From: Candidatus Gastranaerophilales bacterium
GTDB taxonomy: Bacteria > Cyanobacteriota > Vampirovibrionia > Gastranaerophilales > Gastranaerophilaceae
Direction: 5' to 3'
DNA length: 19,964 nt
NCBI GenBank assembly: GCA_944326625.1
Contig: CALVER010000007.1
Location: 1 to 19,964, forward strand
Position numbers and translations under genes: made by a program. Shown piece after piece: positions 1 through 7,611 of this stretch; position 1 is the first letter of the stretch; the number at the start of each line of letters is the position of its first letter. Under the pieces are notes generated by a model. It saw only the letters and a list, made by a program, of their open reading frames with translations, did no database searches and was not told the origin of the DNA.

Positions 1-1074
1 GCTTTGAATACTTTAAAGCCTGATGTGGAGCCGTTTGCTACAAAAACTCTCGGCGAAATGATATCAATTATAAAAGACTTAATCAAAAACGGCTATGCTT
101 ATGAAGCAAACGGAGATGTGTATTTCAGGGTTAAAAAATTCCCGCGGTACGGTTATCTTTCAAAACAGCCGATCGATAAGCTTGAAAGTGGTGCGAGAAT
201 TGAAGTGGGCGAACACAAAGAGGATCCTCTTGATTTTGCATTGTGGAAAAAAGACGAAAAATTCGGCTACAATTCCCCGTGGGGTGTTGGCCGTCCCGGC
301 TGGCACATAGAGTGTTCTGCAATGAGCCGTAAATATTTGGGCAAAACAATTGATATTCACGCAGGCGGAGCGGATTTGATTTTCCCTCACCATGAAAATG
401 AAATCGCTCAATCCGAATGCGCAAACGGCTGCAAGTTCGTAAATTACTGGCTTCATAACGGTTTTGTGACTATTAATAAAGAAAAAATGTCAAAATCTCT
501 CGGGAATTTCCTGACAATTGACGATTTGTTGAAAAAATATGACTCAAATACAATAAGATTTTTCATTTTAACAAACCATTACAGAATGCCCGTTGAATTT
601 TCGGATGAAGCTTTAGCGTCAGCTCAGGCAGGTGTTAAACGGCTTTTGAATGCTAAGCGTACAAAGATTAACGAGAATTTGGATATTACTAAAACAGATG
701 AACACAAAGAATTTGTCGACGCTATGGATGATGATTTGAATACATCTAAAGCTCTTGCTGTTTTGTTTGAACTGGCTAATAAAGCAAATAAAGACGACAA
801 AGACGCGTTTACGATTTTGTATAAACTTGCATCTGTTCTAGGTTTTAGTTTTGAAAAAGCAGAGCTTTCCAAAGAAGAACTTGAAAAAGCCGCAGCGCAT
901 GTGTCAGAAGTTTTGGGTGAAAAATTTAATTCAATGGATGAATTGATAGAATTTCGTAAAAAAGCGCGAGAAGAAAAGAATTGGGCTGTCGCTGACAAAA
1001 TCCGTATAGCGCTTGATGAAGTCGGAATTGTGGTGAAAGATTCCAAAGACGGCACGGTTTTAGAGTTGAAATAA
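1..1074 (+). CDS. cysS: Cysteine--tRNA ligase, C-terminal part (5' truncated by window)
   Basis: Class I aminoacyl-tRNA synthetase that charges tRNA-Cys in the cytoplasm. The frame is open from base 1, so the true start and the N-terminal HIGH motif lie outside the window. Visible family marks are the zinc-site segments WHIECSAMS (Cys) and GGADLIFPHHENE (His/Glu), and the KMSKS loop encoded at 484-498. These are followed by the DALR-type anticodon-binding helical domain (EFSDEALASAQAGVKRLLN) and the C-terminal segment ending in VKDSKDGTVLELK. About 357 codons are present, so roughly 100 N-terminal residues are missing compared with usual CysRS. The gene converges on the pilin-like gene at 1122, with a hairpin between them. 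No frameshift is seen. Confidence 0.97.
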   Translation, partial: ALNTLKPDVEPFATKTLGEMISIIKDLIKNGYAYEANGDVYFRVKKFPRYGYLSKQPIDKLESGARIEVGEHKEDPLDFALWKKDEKFGYNSPWGVGRPGWHIECSAMSRKYLGKTIDIHAGGADLIFPHHENEIAQSECANGCKFVNYWLHNGFVTINKEKMSKSLGNFLTIDDLLKKYDSNTIRFFILTNHYRMPVEFSDEALASAQAGVKRLLNAKRTKINENLDITKTDEHKEFVDAMDDDLNTSKALAVLFELANKANKDDKDAFTILYKLASVLGFSFEKAELSKEELEKAAAHVSEVLGEKFNSMDELIEFRKKAREEKNWAVADKIRIALDEVGIVVKDSKDGTVLELK

Positions 1075-1078
1075 TGTT

Positions 1079-1108
1079 GTCGGGTTAGATGAAAAATTCT
1101 AACCCGAC
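1079..1108. terminator. Hairpin between convergent cysS and pilin gene
   Basis: An 11-bp perfect stem (GTCGGGTTAGA / TCTAACCCGAC) with an 8-nt loop starts 4 nt after the cysS stop. It ends 13 nt before the pilin-like gene's stop on the other strand. Neither side has a clean T-run: the minus side continues AACATTATTT and the plus side TTGCAAAATTT. A bidirectional terminator is the likely role, with weak tails. Confidence 0.6.
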
Positions 1109-1121
1109 TTGCAAAATTTAA

Positions 1122-1901
1122 TTATTCAGCTTCTTTGCAGGAATGCGCTCCGTCCCAGGACAATTTATCGTGACAGTGAAGGTAATCCATGTTTTTGTTA
1201 TATATTACCCAGGCTGTACAATGTTGTCCGGAAGTGTTCTCATGATTGGAAGGATCACATCTGTATTCGAATGAGTAATCTTCGGGATCATCTTTGGCAC
1301 CTGTTGGGAAAAGACCTTTTGCATTGTATCTGAAATAAAATTTTGTTTTCCCGAGGATATTGTCTTTTGCTTGCGGTAAAACCACATAAATTGTTCCCCA
1401 TAAAAATGCTGAAGAAGATCCGCCGGTATACCACCCCATGCCAATAAATGTTCCGTCTTGTAAAAAGAAATTTGAACTTGGTGCAGTGTCTGTGGTTTCA
1501 CTAATTATCAGGTTTGCATCATCTAATTTGTCACCTGCAATATTGTAGCTTGCCCAAGGATGACATACTTTGCCTGCTTCGCAAATTTTAGATACCCTTA
1601 AATATTTTCTTAAACGTTCTGCTATTATGTCGTTACCGCTTCTGTCATATATGGTTTTTCCTGTATCTTCGTCTATTATGCCTGTATTAGTCGGATTTAG
1701 CCCCCATGTATTAATAGGGCCGTATTCAACTGTCATCATCTGGTACGCACTCGCAAGCATTGAATATATTTTCGTTAACTGTGATACAGTCTGTTTTTCT
1801 TTATAACTTGTAATAAGTGTAGGAATTGTCATCGCCGCTACAACTCCGATGATTGCTAAAGTGATAAGCACCTCTGCAAGTGTAAAACCGAATTTTTTCA
1901 T
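1122..1901 (-). CDS. Type IV pilin-like / pseudopilin protein (copy 1)
   Basis: 259 aa prepilin-like protein. The start at 1901 is chosen over an in-frame ATG at 1928 because GGAGG sits 4 nt upstream of it, and because the 1928 ATG overlaps the -10 box of a good promoter. The leader MKKFG is followed by FTLAEV, so prepilin peptidase would cut after Gly with Phe at +1 and Glu at +5. A long hydrophobic helix follows. The mature part has Cys pairs (KICEAGKVC and a C-terminal cluster) and ends with the motif CTAWVIYNKNMDYLHC, then LSWDGAHSC. That ending is shared with the pilins at 14746 and 19130, and over its full length the protein is closest to the 19130 copy. No pilus assembly genes are nearby. 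It is divergent from an XRE regulator at 2023. Family assignment is firm; the role (pilus, secretion pseudopilin or surface protein) is unknown. Confidence 0.9.
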   Translation of the reverse strand: MKKFGFTLAEVLITLAIIGVVAAMTIPTLITSYKEKQTVSQLTKIYSMLASAYQMMTVEYGPINTWGLNPTNTGIIDEDTGKTIYDRSGNDIIAERLRKYLRVSKICEAGKVCHPWASYNIAGDKLDDANLIISETTDTAPSSNFFLQDGTFIGMGWYTGGSSSAFLWGTIYVVLPQAKDNILGKTKFYFRYNAKGLFPTGAKDDPEDYSFEYRCDPSNHENTSGQHCTAWVIYNKNMDYLHCHDKLSWDGAHSCKEAE

Positions 1902-1926
1902 GTAACCTCCATTTGATTTATAATTC

Positions 1927-1956
1927 ATTATAACATATCTATAATTAAATTGCCAA
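1927..1956 (-). promoter_or_regulatory. Promoter of pilin-like gene copy 1
   Basis: On the minus strand, TTGGCA (1956-1951) and TATAAT (1932-1927) are separated by 18 bp. Transcription would start near 1920, leaving a short leader that carries the GGAGG ribosome site of the 1901 start. Confidence 0.65.
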
Positions 1957-1972
1957 TAGGTTAATTTAATAT

Positions 1973-1988
1973 TATCGCGTACGCGATA
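1973..1988. promoter_or_regulatory. 16-bp perfect palindrome, candidate operator of the XRE regulator
   Basis: TATCGCGTACGCGATA is a perfect palindrome and the only GC-rich stretch of this AT-rich intergenic region. Flanking AATAT and ATATT extend the dyad across a 2-nt bulge. It lies upstream of the pilin -35 and at the -35 distance from a possible TATATT -10 (1999-2004) of the XRE gene, so a bound protein could autoregulate the XRE gene. Binding is inferred from position only. Confidence 0.55.
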
Positions 1989-2022
1989 GGATATTTAATA
2001 TATTACATTCAAAATTAATATT

Positions 2023-2283
2023 ATGCAAGATATTAAGAAAAAAGTTATTTGTTCTTCTATCGCAAAAACTGTCAAGCGCCTGAGGGGTACAAAAAGCCAG
2101 TTTATGCTCGGGGCTGAATATGATATTCCGTCGTCGGTTTTGAGCGATTTGGAACGCGGGGTTAAGGATCCTCAGCTTACGACTTTGTTTAAACTTGCGG
2201 GTGCTTTCGGGCTTTCGATTTCGCAATTTATGAAGGAAATGGAAAAGGAATTACCGCAAAATTTTTCGGTTAATGAAGAATAA
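2023..2283 (+). CDS. Small XRE/Cro-CI-type HTH regulator (copy 1)
   Basis: 86 aa protein that is almost only a helix-turn-helix domain. A first helix (IAKTVKRLRGTKSQ) is followed by the HTH proper around residues 28-50 (AEYDIPSSVLSDLERGVKDP) and helices LTTLFKLAGAFGLSISQFM, the usual XRE end. No ligand-binding or protease domain is present. It is divergent from the pilin-like gene, with a palindrome between them, so local repression or autoregulation is likely. The ATG lacks a Shine-Dalgarno sequence (ATTAATATT precedes it). The spoIID-like gene starts about 20 nt downstream and may be partly co-transcribed, although it also has its own -10 box. Confidence 0.85.
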   Translation: MQDIKKKVICSSIAKTVKRLRGTKSQFMLGAEYDIPSSVLSDLERGVKDPQLTTLFKLAGAFGLSISQFMKEMEKELPQNFSVNEE

Positions 2284-2292
2284 TGTTTGTCA

Positions 2293-2298
2293 TATAAT
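2293..2298 (+). promoter_or_regulatory. -10 box giving a possible leaderless SpoIID-like mRNA
   Basis: TATAAT lies exactly 6 nt before the ATG at 2305, so transcription would begin at about the start codon. No Shine-Dalgarno is visible. The -35 region is poor (TTAATG at 17 bp). Confidence 0.45.
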
Positions 2299-2304
2299 AT
2301 TTAT

Positions 2305-4014
2305 ATGAAAAGAGCTTTGCTTTTATTTTTAATATTTTTGGCTTGTCCTTTAGTGAATGCGGAATCCGTAGTTCCTGAAGCCACATTGGGAATAGCCCGT
2401 GAGGCTGAAATCAGAGCTGTTTATGAAAAGCCTAAATCCGAAATTGTCCGCGTAGGGCTTGGTGACAATTCGTTTAACAAATATGATTATGACAAGGCCG
2501 GAATTTTTGCGGAAGCTGAGATGAATGTTTTTGACGGTTCGGAATTAATTGTAAATGTTCCTGCATATAAAACGGTTAACGTAAAGCTTTCTTCCGATAT
2601 GTTTGTTTTGACATACGATAACGGTGAGGTTATTGATCAGGTCAAAGGGCCTGTGAGATTTGTGTGTAATGACGGGAGATTAGGCGTAAAAAATTTAAAA
2701 CGTGTCGGCACTCAGGCTTTTTACAGAGGCGAAATTGAGATTACAAAGTATAATAAAAGGCTCGGACGTTTTCATATTGTGAACGTCATTGAGGTTGAAG
2801 ATTACTTGAAAGGTGTTGTGCCGAATGAAATGCCTGTGCATTTCGGGTTGGAAGCATTAAAGGCTCAGAGCGTTGCGGCAAGAAATTATGTATTATCACC
2901 GAGAGTAAAGGCTTATGACGCATTTGATGTTGTGGACAGTGTAGCAAGTCAGGTGTATTTCGGGGCAGGCTCTGAAAAAGATTTAGGCACCCGTGCTGTC
3001 GAAGAAACGGAAGGTATTGTCGCGCTTTATAACTGGGACTTAATCCTTGCCCAGTATTCATCAACCGCAGGCGGGTATACAGAGAGTTTTGCAAATGTTT
3101 TTTCCGACCCTAAATCAAAAGCGTTCCCGTCGGTTTCAAAACCTTATTTGATTGCAAAACCTGATATGCTCAGCCAGCAGCCTTTATCTGTCGAAGAAGA
3201 TGCGGCGGCATTTTACAAATCAAAACCCGATTCCTATGATATGAAGTCACCCTATTTCAGATGGGAAAGAACCTGGACAAAAGATGAACTCCAAAAAGTT
3301 TTGCAGTCAAATCTTGCGGCACAATCAGCAACGGGATTTGTTCATCCTGAATTCAGAAAAGGCGACAAGCTTGATGATATTGTTAAACTTGATGTTAAGC
3401 GACGCGGCGAATCAGGCAAAATTATTGAAATGGAAATTGTCACTAAAACCCAAAATTATAAGGTGTATAAAGAACTTGTTGTCCGCAGACTGTTGACAAA
3501 TAAAGGCAAAGCGCTCCCGAGTGCGAATGTTGTATTTGAACATACCCTTGATGAGGACGGGAACCTTATTTCAGTCACGGCTTTCGGCGGAGGTTTCGGT
3601 CATGGCGTGGGTTTGAGTCAATACGGTGCAGGGTTTATGGCAACTGAATTAAAATTGCCTTATGAAAAAATCCTTAAACATTATTACACCGGAATTACCT
3701 TGGGTACAAAGCCTTTTGTCCTGTCTGCGGATCAAAATATTGTATCTCAGAATTTTTACATAAAAGATAAACATGCCGAACTTGTTGTTGATAATAAGTA
3801 TCAATTATCTCATTTTTTGGTTAATATAAATGGTAAGGAAAAAGATATCAAGCTTTCCAAAAACTTTTTTAACAGAGTGGAAAAAATTGATATCTCAAAA
3901 TATCTTCAAAGAGGCAAAAATACGATAGTATTTTATTATCCGCAGGATGAAGATAAAAGTAAAGGGTTAAGAATATACGCGGAGTTGACGGCAAAAGATG
4001 ACGGATTATTCTGA
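2305..4014 (+). CDS. Exported SpoIID/LytB-domain protein (peptidoglycan-acting)
   Basis: 569 aa. SpoIID-domain proteins are lytic transglycosylases or amidase-enhancer-like proteins acting on denuded peptidoglycan outside the membrane. The signal peptide MKRALLLFLIFLACPLVNA is followed by ESVVPE. The SpoIID core runs from about residue 160: EVEDYLKGVVPNEMP with the family's catalytic Glu at about 175, then EALKAQSVAARNYV, the VEETEGIV and STAGGYTE segments, and finally FGGGFGHGVGLSQYGAG. About 110 residues of beta-rich tail follow. The ATG at 2305 is preferred because it begins the signal peptide; a TTG at 2287 would add six residues. The gene overlaps murJ by 17 nt, which places it in a cell-wall unit. 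No sporulation gene accompanies it, so a role in growth or division is more likely than sporulation. Confidence 0.85.
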   Translation: MKRALLLFLIFLACPLVNAESVVPEATLGIAREAEIRAVYEKPKSEIVRVGLGDNSFNKYDYDKAGIFAEAEMNVFDGSELIVNVPAYKTVNVKLSSDMFVLTYDNGEVIDQVKGPVRFVCNDGRLGVKNLKRVGTQAFYRGEIEITKYNKRLGRFHIVNVIEVEDYLKGVVPNEMPVHFGLEALKAQSVAARNYVLSPRVKAYDAFDVVDSVASQVYFGAGSEKDLGTRAVEETEGIVALYNWDLILAQYSSTAGGYTESFANVFSDPKSKAFPSVSKPYLIAKPDMLSQQPLSVEEDAAAFYKSKPDSYDMKSPYFRWERTWTKDELQKVLQSNLAAQSATGFVHPEFRKGDKLDDIVKLDVKRRGESGKIIEMEIVTKTQNYKVYKELVVRRLLTNKGKALPSANVVFEHTLDEDGNLISVTAFGGGFGHGVGLSQYGAGFMATELKLPYEKILKHYYTGITLGTKPFVLSADQNIVSQNFYIKDKHAELVVDNKYQLSHFLVNINGKEKDIKLSKNFFNRVEKIDISKYLQRGKNTIVFYYPQDEDKSKGLRIYAELTAKDDGLF

Positions 4015-5590
4015 TAATAAAACGACAAGTGTATTGAAAGCGGCATGGCTTATTGCCGTGGTTACTGTTTTCAGCAAACTCATAGGCTTTATCAGAGATG
4101 TTGTAATCGCGAATTATTACGGCACTTCCATGGTATCTGATGCTTATTTTTACGCATATCAAATTCCCGCGCTGGCAATAATTTTATTGGGCGGGGTAGG
4201 AGGACCTTTCCACAGCGCAACAGTTGCCGTATTTTCAAAACTTATACCGAATTTGCGCGAAAAACCTCAGGAAGAAGTCAAAAAGTTGTTTTCAACTTTT
4301 ATGACAACAACGATAATTTTCTTCGCGATTTTGGCTTTATTATGCTATTTCTTTGCAACACCTATAATGAATTTGATAGTATCCGGCGGAAGCCCCGAAC
4401 TTGTTCAGCTTGCGGCGGAACATTTAAGAATTATGTCGCCCGTATTGATTATAGGCGGAATTGTCGGTATTTATTACGGAATTCTTGTAACTTACCGGTA
4501 TTTTATGCTGCCGAATTTGTCGCCTATTGTTATGAGTCTTGTAATTATCGTTATGGTAATGACTGCAAGAAGCGACAACGCAGGTGTAATTCTGGCATGG
4601 GCAACTACAATCGGTGCGGTTTTACAGCTGGTTTTACAATATCCGAAAATCAGACAGCTGGGGTTTAAGTTTAAACCGAATTTGGATGTTTTGAACAATG
4701 TTCAATTTAAAAATATATGTGAATTATTATTCCCTGCGGTTTTAAGTTCTACTGTGGGACAGGTGCATATTTATGTGGATATGTTTTTTGCATCATCATT
4801 GAATGAGGGTGTTTGGACGGCAATAGGTTATGCCAACAGAGTTTTCCAATTCCCTGTCGGAATTCTGGTAACTGCTTTTCTGGTTCCGTTATTCCCGATT
4901 TTTTCAAGACTTGTAGCGGACGGGGATATGCAGGGAATAAAAACATATTTTAATAAAGGCGTCGGTGTTTTATTTTTCGGGGCTATACCGATAATTATAG
5001 GAATTCTTGTTCTTGGAACGGACGGCGTAAGGCTTATATTTGAGCGCGGTGCGTTTGATGAGAGGGCTACGTTTATGGTGACCGAAGCTTTATGGTTTTT
5101 GTCATTTTCTATTATTCCGTATGTGTACCGCGACAGTATAACCCGTGTTTATTATTCGTTTAATGATTCCGCAACTCCTTTTATGATTGCGTTTTCTTCA
5201 ATTGTTTTGAAGGTGTTTTTGAATATCCTTTTGATAAATATTTTGCATTTCGGAATAGGCGGGATTACGCTTTCAACTTCACTTGTGACTTTATTTAACG
5301 CTTGTATGCTCGGGATTTTGATGTCTAAAAAAATTAAAATGGATTATGGAGTTTTGTTTAAAAATCTTTTGAAAATGTGTATTGCGGGTTTGATTACGTT
5401 TATTTTGTGTCTTGCGGCAGCTGTTGCGTTTGACAAATTTATTGAGCTACCGAAATATGTATTTGAAATAGTAAAAATTACGATTGTCGGAGTTATATGC
5501 CTTGGATTATACACGTGGTTGAATTTGTTATTCAAAATGGATTATGCAAAAGAATTGTTTGATAGAGTATATGGAAAGTTAAAGAGATAG
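3998..5590 (+). CDS. murJ: Lipid II flippase MurJ (MviN family)
   Basis: 530 aa polytopic membrane protein that moves lipid II across the inner membrane for peptidoglycan synthesis. The N-terminus (VFSKLIGFIRDVVIANYYG) carries the conserved Arg-Asp pair at residues 33-34 in the first helix region. The MVF signature segments follow (SDAYFYAYQIP, ANRVFQFPVGILVTAFLVPLFPIFSRLV, DSITRVYYSFNDSATP). The hydrophobic pattern agrees with the usual 14 helices, and the length is typical. The start ATG lies inside the end of the SpoIID-like gene (17-nt overlap). The stop TAG shares its G with the GTG start of tsaC, indicating translational coupling. Confidence 0.96.
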   Translation: MTDYSDNKTTSVLKAAWLIAVVTVFSKLIGFIRDVVIANYYGTSMVSDAYFYAYQIPALAIILLGGVGGPFHSATVAVFSKLIPNLREKPQEEVKKLFSTFMTTTIIFFAILALLCYFFATPIMNLIVSGGSPELVQLAAEHLRIMSPVLIIGGIVGIYYGILVTYRYFMLPNLSPIVMSLVIIVMVMTARSDNAGVILAWATTIGAVLQLVLQYPKIRQLGFKFKPNLDVLNNVQFKNICELLFPAVLSSTVGQVHIYVDMFFASSLNEGVWTAIGYANRVFQFPVGILVTAFLVPLFPIFSRLVADGDMQGIKTYFNKGVGVLFFGAIPIIIGILVLGTDGVRLIFERGAFDERATFMVTEALWFLSFSIIPYVYRDSITRVYYSFNDSATPFMIAFSSIVLKVFLNILLINILHFGIGGITLSTSLVTLFNACMLGILMSKKIKMDYGVLFKNLLKMCIAGLITFILCLAAAVAFDKFIELPKYVFEIVKITIVGVICLGLYTWLNLLFKMDYAKELFDRVYGKLKR

Positions 5591-6180
5591 TGGAATTAAA
5601 AAACGAAAAAGAAATTATAGAAACACTTAAAAACGGCGGGGTAATAACCTATGTCACGGATACTGTCTGGGGGCTTGGCTGTTTGCCGGATAATGAAGAC
5701 GCCGTCAAAAAGATTTATGAAATTAAAAAACGCGAGATGCAAAAACCTTTAATACTTATGTCAAATGAAGTTTATAATCTTTTGGACTATGTCGAGCCGC
5801 TGCCAAAGCTTGCATGTAAGCTGATAAAAAAATATTTTCCCGGTGCCTTGACCCTCGTGGTTAAAAAAAGCAAAAATACTCCCGATTTTATAACCTCCGG
5901 CATGGATACTGTGGGAATAAGAGTTCCTGATAATGAGGTTTTCAAAAGAATTTGCGAAATTATTCCCGGTCATGTTCTTGCAACAACGAGCGCAAACCTT
6001 TCGCATCAGCCTTCCGCAAAAAGCTATGAACAGGCTTTTGAAAATATGAACGGCCTTAGTGATATTGTTATAGAAGATTACGGGCATAAATGTAAAGGCC
6101 TTGAATCCACTGTCTGCGGTGTTTTTGGTGATGATTTAAAAATTTTCAGGCAGGGTGAAATTTACATTTCGTTAGATTAG
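5590..6180 (+). CDS. L-threonylcarbamoyladenylate synthase (TsaC/Sua5/YrdC family)
   Basis: 196 aa enzyme making threonylcarbamoyl-AMP from threonine, bicarbonate and ATP, the first step of tRNA t6A37 synthesis. The YrdC-fold marks are TDTVWGLGC, then KKREMQKPLILM (residues 46-57, with the KR and K residues that bind nucleotide and substrate), GALTLVVKK, and TSANLS (133-138). The C-terminal Sua5 extension is absent, so this is the short TsaC/YwlC-like form. The start is GTG, overlapping the murJ stop by 1 nt, with GGAAAG upstream. It is last in the SpoIID-murJ-tsaC run; a 61-nt gap follows. Confidence 0.92.
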   Translation: MELKNEKEIIETLKNGGVITYVTDTVWGLGCLPDNEDAVKKIYEIKKREMQKPLILMSNEVYNLLDYVEPLPKLACKLIKKYFPGALTLVVKKSKNTPDFITSGMDTVGIRVPDNEVFKRICEIIPGHVLATTSANLSHQPSAKSYEQAFENMNGLSDIVIEDYGHKCKGLESTVCGVFGDDLKIFRQGEIYISLD

Positions 6181-6241
6181 GCAATTTTTTCCCTGAAAAA
6201 TTCTTTATATTATTATAGAGGATTTACAAAAGGGGAATATT

Positions 6242-7219
6242 TTGTCAGGCGTTGTTAAAATCGGCAGTATGTTATCAACTGTCGTAAAATCACCGAATAT
6301 CAGAAAATTCGTTTACTCCACAGGCGGCAGTAAACCAACATTTTTTGATGCGTTTAAGGCATTTAATTCAAAACCGCACATGGCAGAAAAATTAGCTAAA
6401 CGAATTAATAAAACATCAAAAAATATTCAGGCCCAGGCAGATGAAATTTTAAGACCTTTATGTGATGATTTGGGTGAATTCGGAAGCAGGATTAAAAAAG
6501 TTGATAAAATCACCGGAAAAATACCGCGTGCAATGAAAGATTTATCTTTTGATGATGCGGTAGAGTATATAGCAAACGGCAAAATAACAAATGTTTTAGG
6601 TGACGGCTACGGTGCAAGGATTATTATAAACAACCCGAAAGATGTTCCGGTATTGTTGCGGCGGCTGGCTGATGCCCATAAATCCGGCAAGCTCAAACTT
6701 GCACTTGTGGAAAATTACAGAGGCAACGGCATAAATCCGTATATCAACGGCAACAATATGCGTATGCTTAATGAAATCGGCGCGGGAAAAAATATTACGC
6801 TTAATAAAATTAAAAGTGCAGGCTATACCCGAACAAATACGGATATTTTTATTGACGGGTTTAAAATTGAATTTCAGATAGGCGGAAAGCATACAACCCG
6901 TTTTGGGGAAGTTGAACATTATTTACATGATATGCGTTTGAACGGATCTCCTGATTTAAGCAAATTAAACGATGCCCAAAAAGAGTTATTCTACAAGATG
7001 CAAAAGGAATATACTCTATTAAAACAGAATAAAAAATTAGATAGTTTATACAATAAATATCTTACGCAGGTTTGGAAAAGTTTTAAAGAAGCCGAAGAGA
7101 AAAATCTGCTTTCCGCTATTTTGCCTGATTTACCGTCCGGAATTCCAAAAATTCTTTCGGTTGAAAATTTATTAAAATTAGAAAAAATAAATTGTAAAAA
7201 ATTGTTGCAAAAGTGTTAA
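6242..7219 (+). CDS. Divergent RelA/SpoT-fold nucleotidyltransferase-like protein
   Basis: 325 aa. A region of about residues 75-235 follows the order of the alarmone synthetase domain: GSRIKKVDKITGKIPRA (81-97, like the GRxKxxxSIxxK ATP site), DGYGARIII (D121, G124, R126, like DxxGxRII), a GY at 194-195, then IEFQIGG (E210, Q212, like ExQIRT) and GEVEHYLHD (223-230, like AexEHxL). The usual GYRSxH after the Tyr is here GYTRTNT, so the acceptor (G-loop) site differs. No hydrolase, TGS or ACT domain is present. The start is TTG at 6242, supported by AGGGG 6 nt upstream. It overlaps the next gene by 7 nt. It could be a small alarmone synthetase, a ToxSAS-type tRNA-modifying toxin or an inactive relative; the substrate is unknown. 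Confidence 0.65.
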   Translation: MSGVVKIGSMLSTVVKSPNIRKFVYSTGGSKPTFFDAFKAFNSKPHMAEKLAKRINKTSKNIQAQADEILRPLCDDLGEFGSRIKKVDKITGKIPRAMKDLSFDDAVEYIANGKITNVLGDGYGARIIINNPKDVPVLLRRLADAHKSGKLKLALVENYRGNGINPYINGNNMRMLNEIGAGKNITLNKIKSAGYTRTNTDIFIDGFKIEFQIGGKHTTRFGEVEHYLHDMRLNGSPDLSKLNDAQKELFYKMQKEYTLLKQNKKLDSLYNKYLTQVWKSFKEAEEKNLLSAILPDLPSGIPKILSVENLLKLEKINCKKLLQKC

Positions 7220-7611
7220 AAAAAATTATCAGGTATTTTAAACTTTTTAAGATGGCTATTAATAAGATAAAATTAAGTAACATTAACTATATTCAAAAAG
7301 CTTGTATTGACCTTAGCAAAATGATTGGCAGGGATGTACATCCGCGTGTTTCTTTTGACGTAGCTGAGATAAACGGCAAGGCATATATGTCAGTCCAAAG
7401 GCTTTTAACTGAAAACAATAAAGGCGTTTTTTTAAAACTTATTAAGGGTAACGATAATGCCTCAATGCTGCTTGCTAAAGGCAAAGAACGTACACTCAAA
7501 AGTTTTATTCAAAAATCCCCGCGAGTTGTCAGCGCCAAAATTAATGAAATGTCTGTTGCCTTAAAAAAAGCCGCAAGAGATGAAGCCAAAAGCCTTACGG
7601 ATTTTACTTAA
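7213..7611 (+). CDS. Small basic protein overlapping the RelA/SpoT-like gene
   Basis: 132 aa by the GTG start at 7213, or 119 aa from the ATG at 7252; neither has a clear ribosome site. The 7-nt overlap with the preceding gene favours GTG by coupling. I do not recognise a family. The protein is Lys/Arg-rich and soluble. It has a central beta-like stretch (RVSFDVAEINGKAYMSVQRLL) and ends in a helical, Lys/Ala-rich part (KINEMSVALKKAARDEAK). The tight coupling suggests it works with the RelA/SpoT-like protein, for example as its antidote or partner, but this is inference. Its 3' end overlaps the convergent mtnA gene by 8 nt. Confidence 0.6.
   Translation: MLKKIIRYFKLFKMAINKIKLSNINYIQKACIDLSKMIGRDVHPRVSFDVAEINGKAYMSVQRLLTENNKGVFLKLIKGNDNASMLLAKGKERTLKSFIQKSPRVVSAKINEMSVALKKAARDEAKSLTDFT

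Noticed and set aside
624..1055. 143 aa Ser-rich open frame on the minus strand inside cysS
   Set aside because: It is antisense to well-conserved CysRS coding sequence. The Ser/Leu-rich composition is typical of a shadow frame, and there is no ribosome site.
1902..1928. Upstream ATG start for pilin copy 1 (nine extra residues)
   Set aside because: The ATG overlaps the -10 box of the promoter, and the GGAGG site serves the start at 1901.
6183..6202. AATTTTT / AAAAATT hairpin after tsaC as a terminator
   Set aside because: The 7-bp stem is A/T only and no T-run follows on the plus strand. It is too weak to call.
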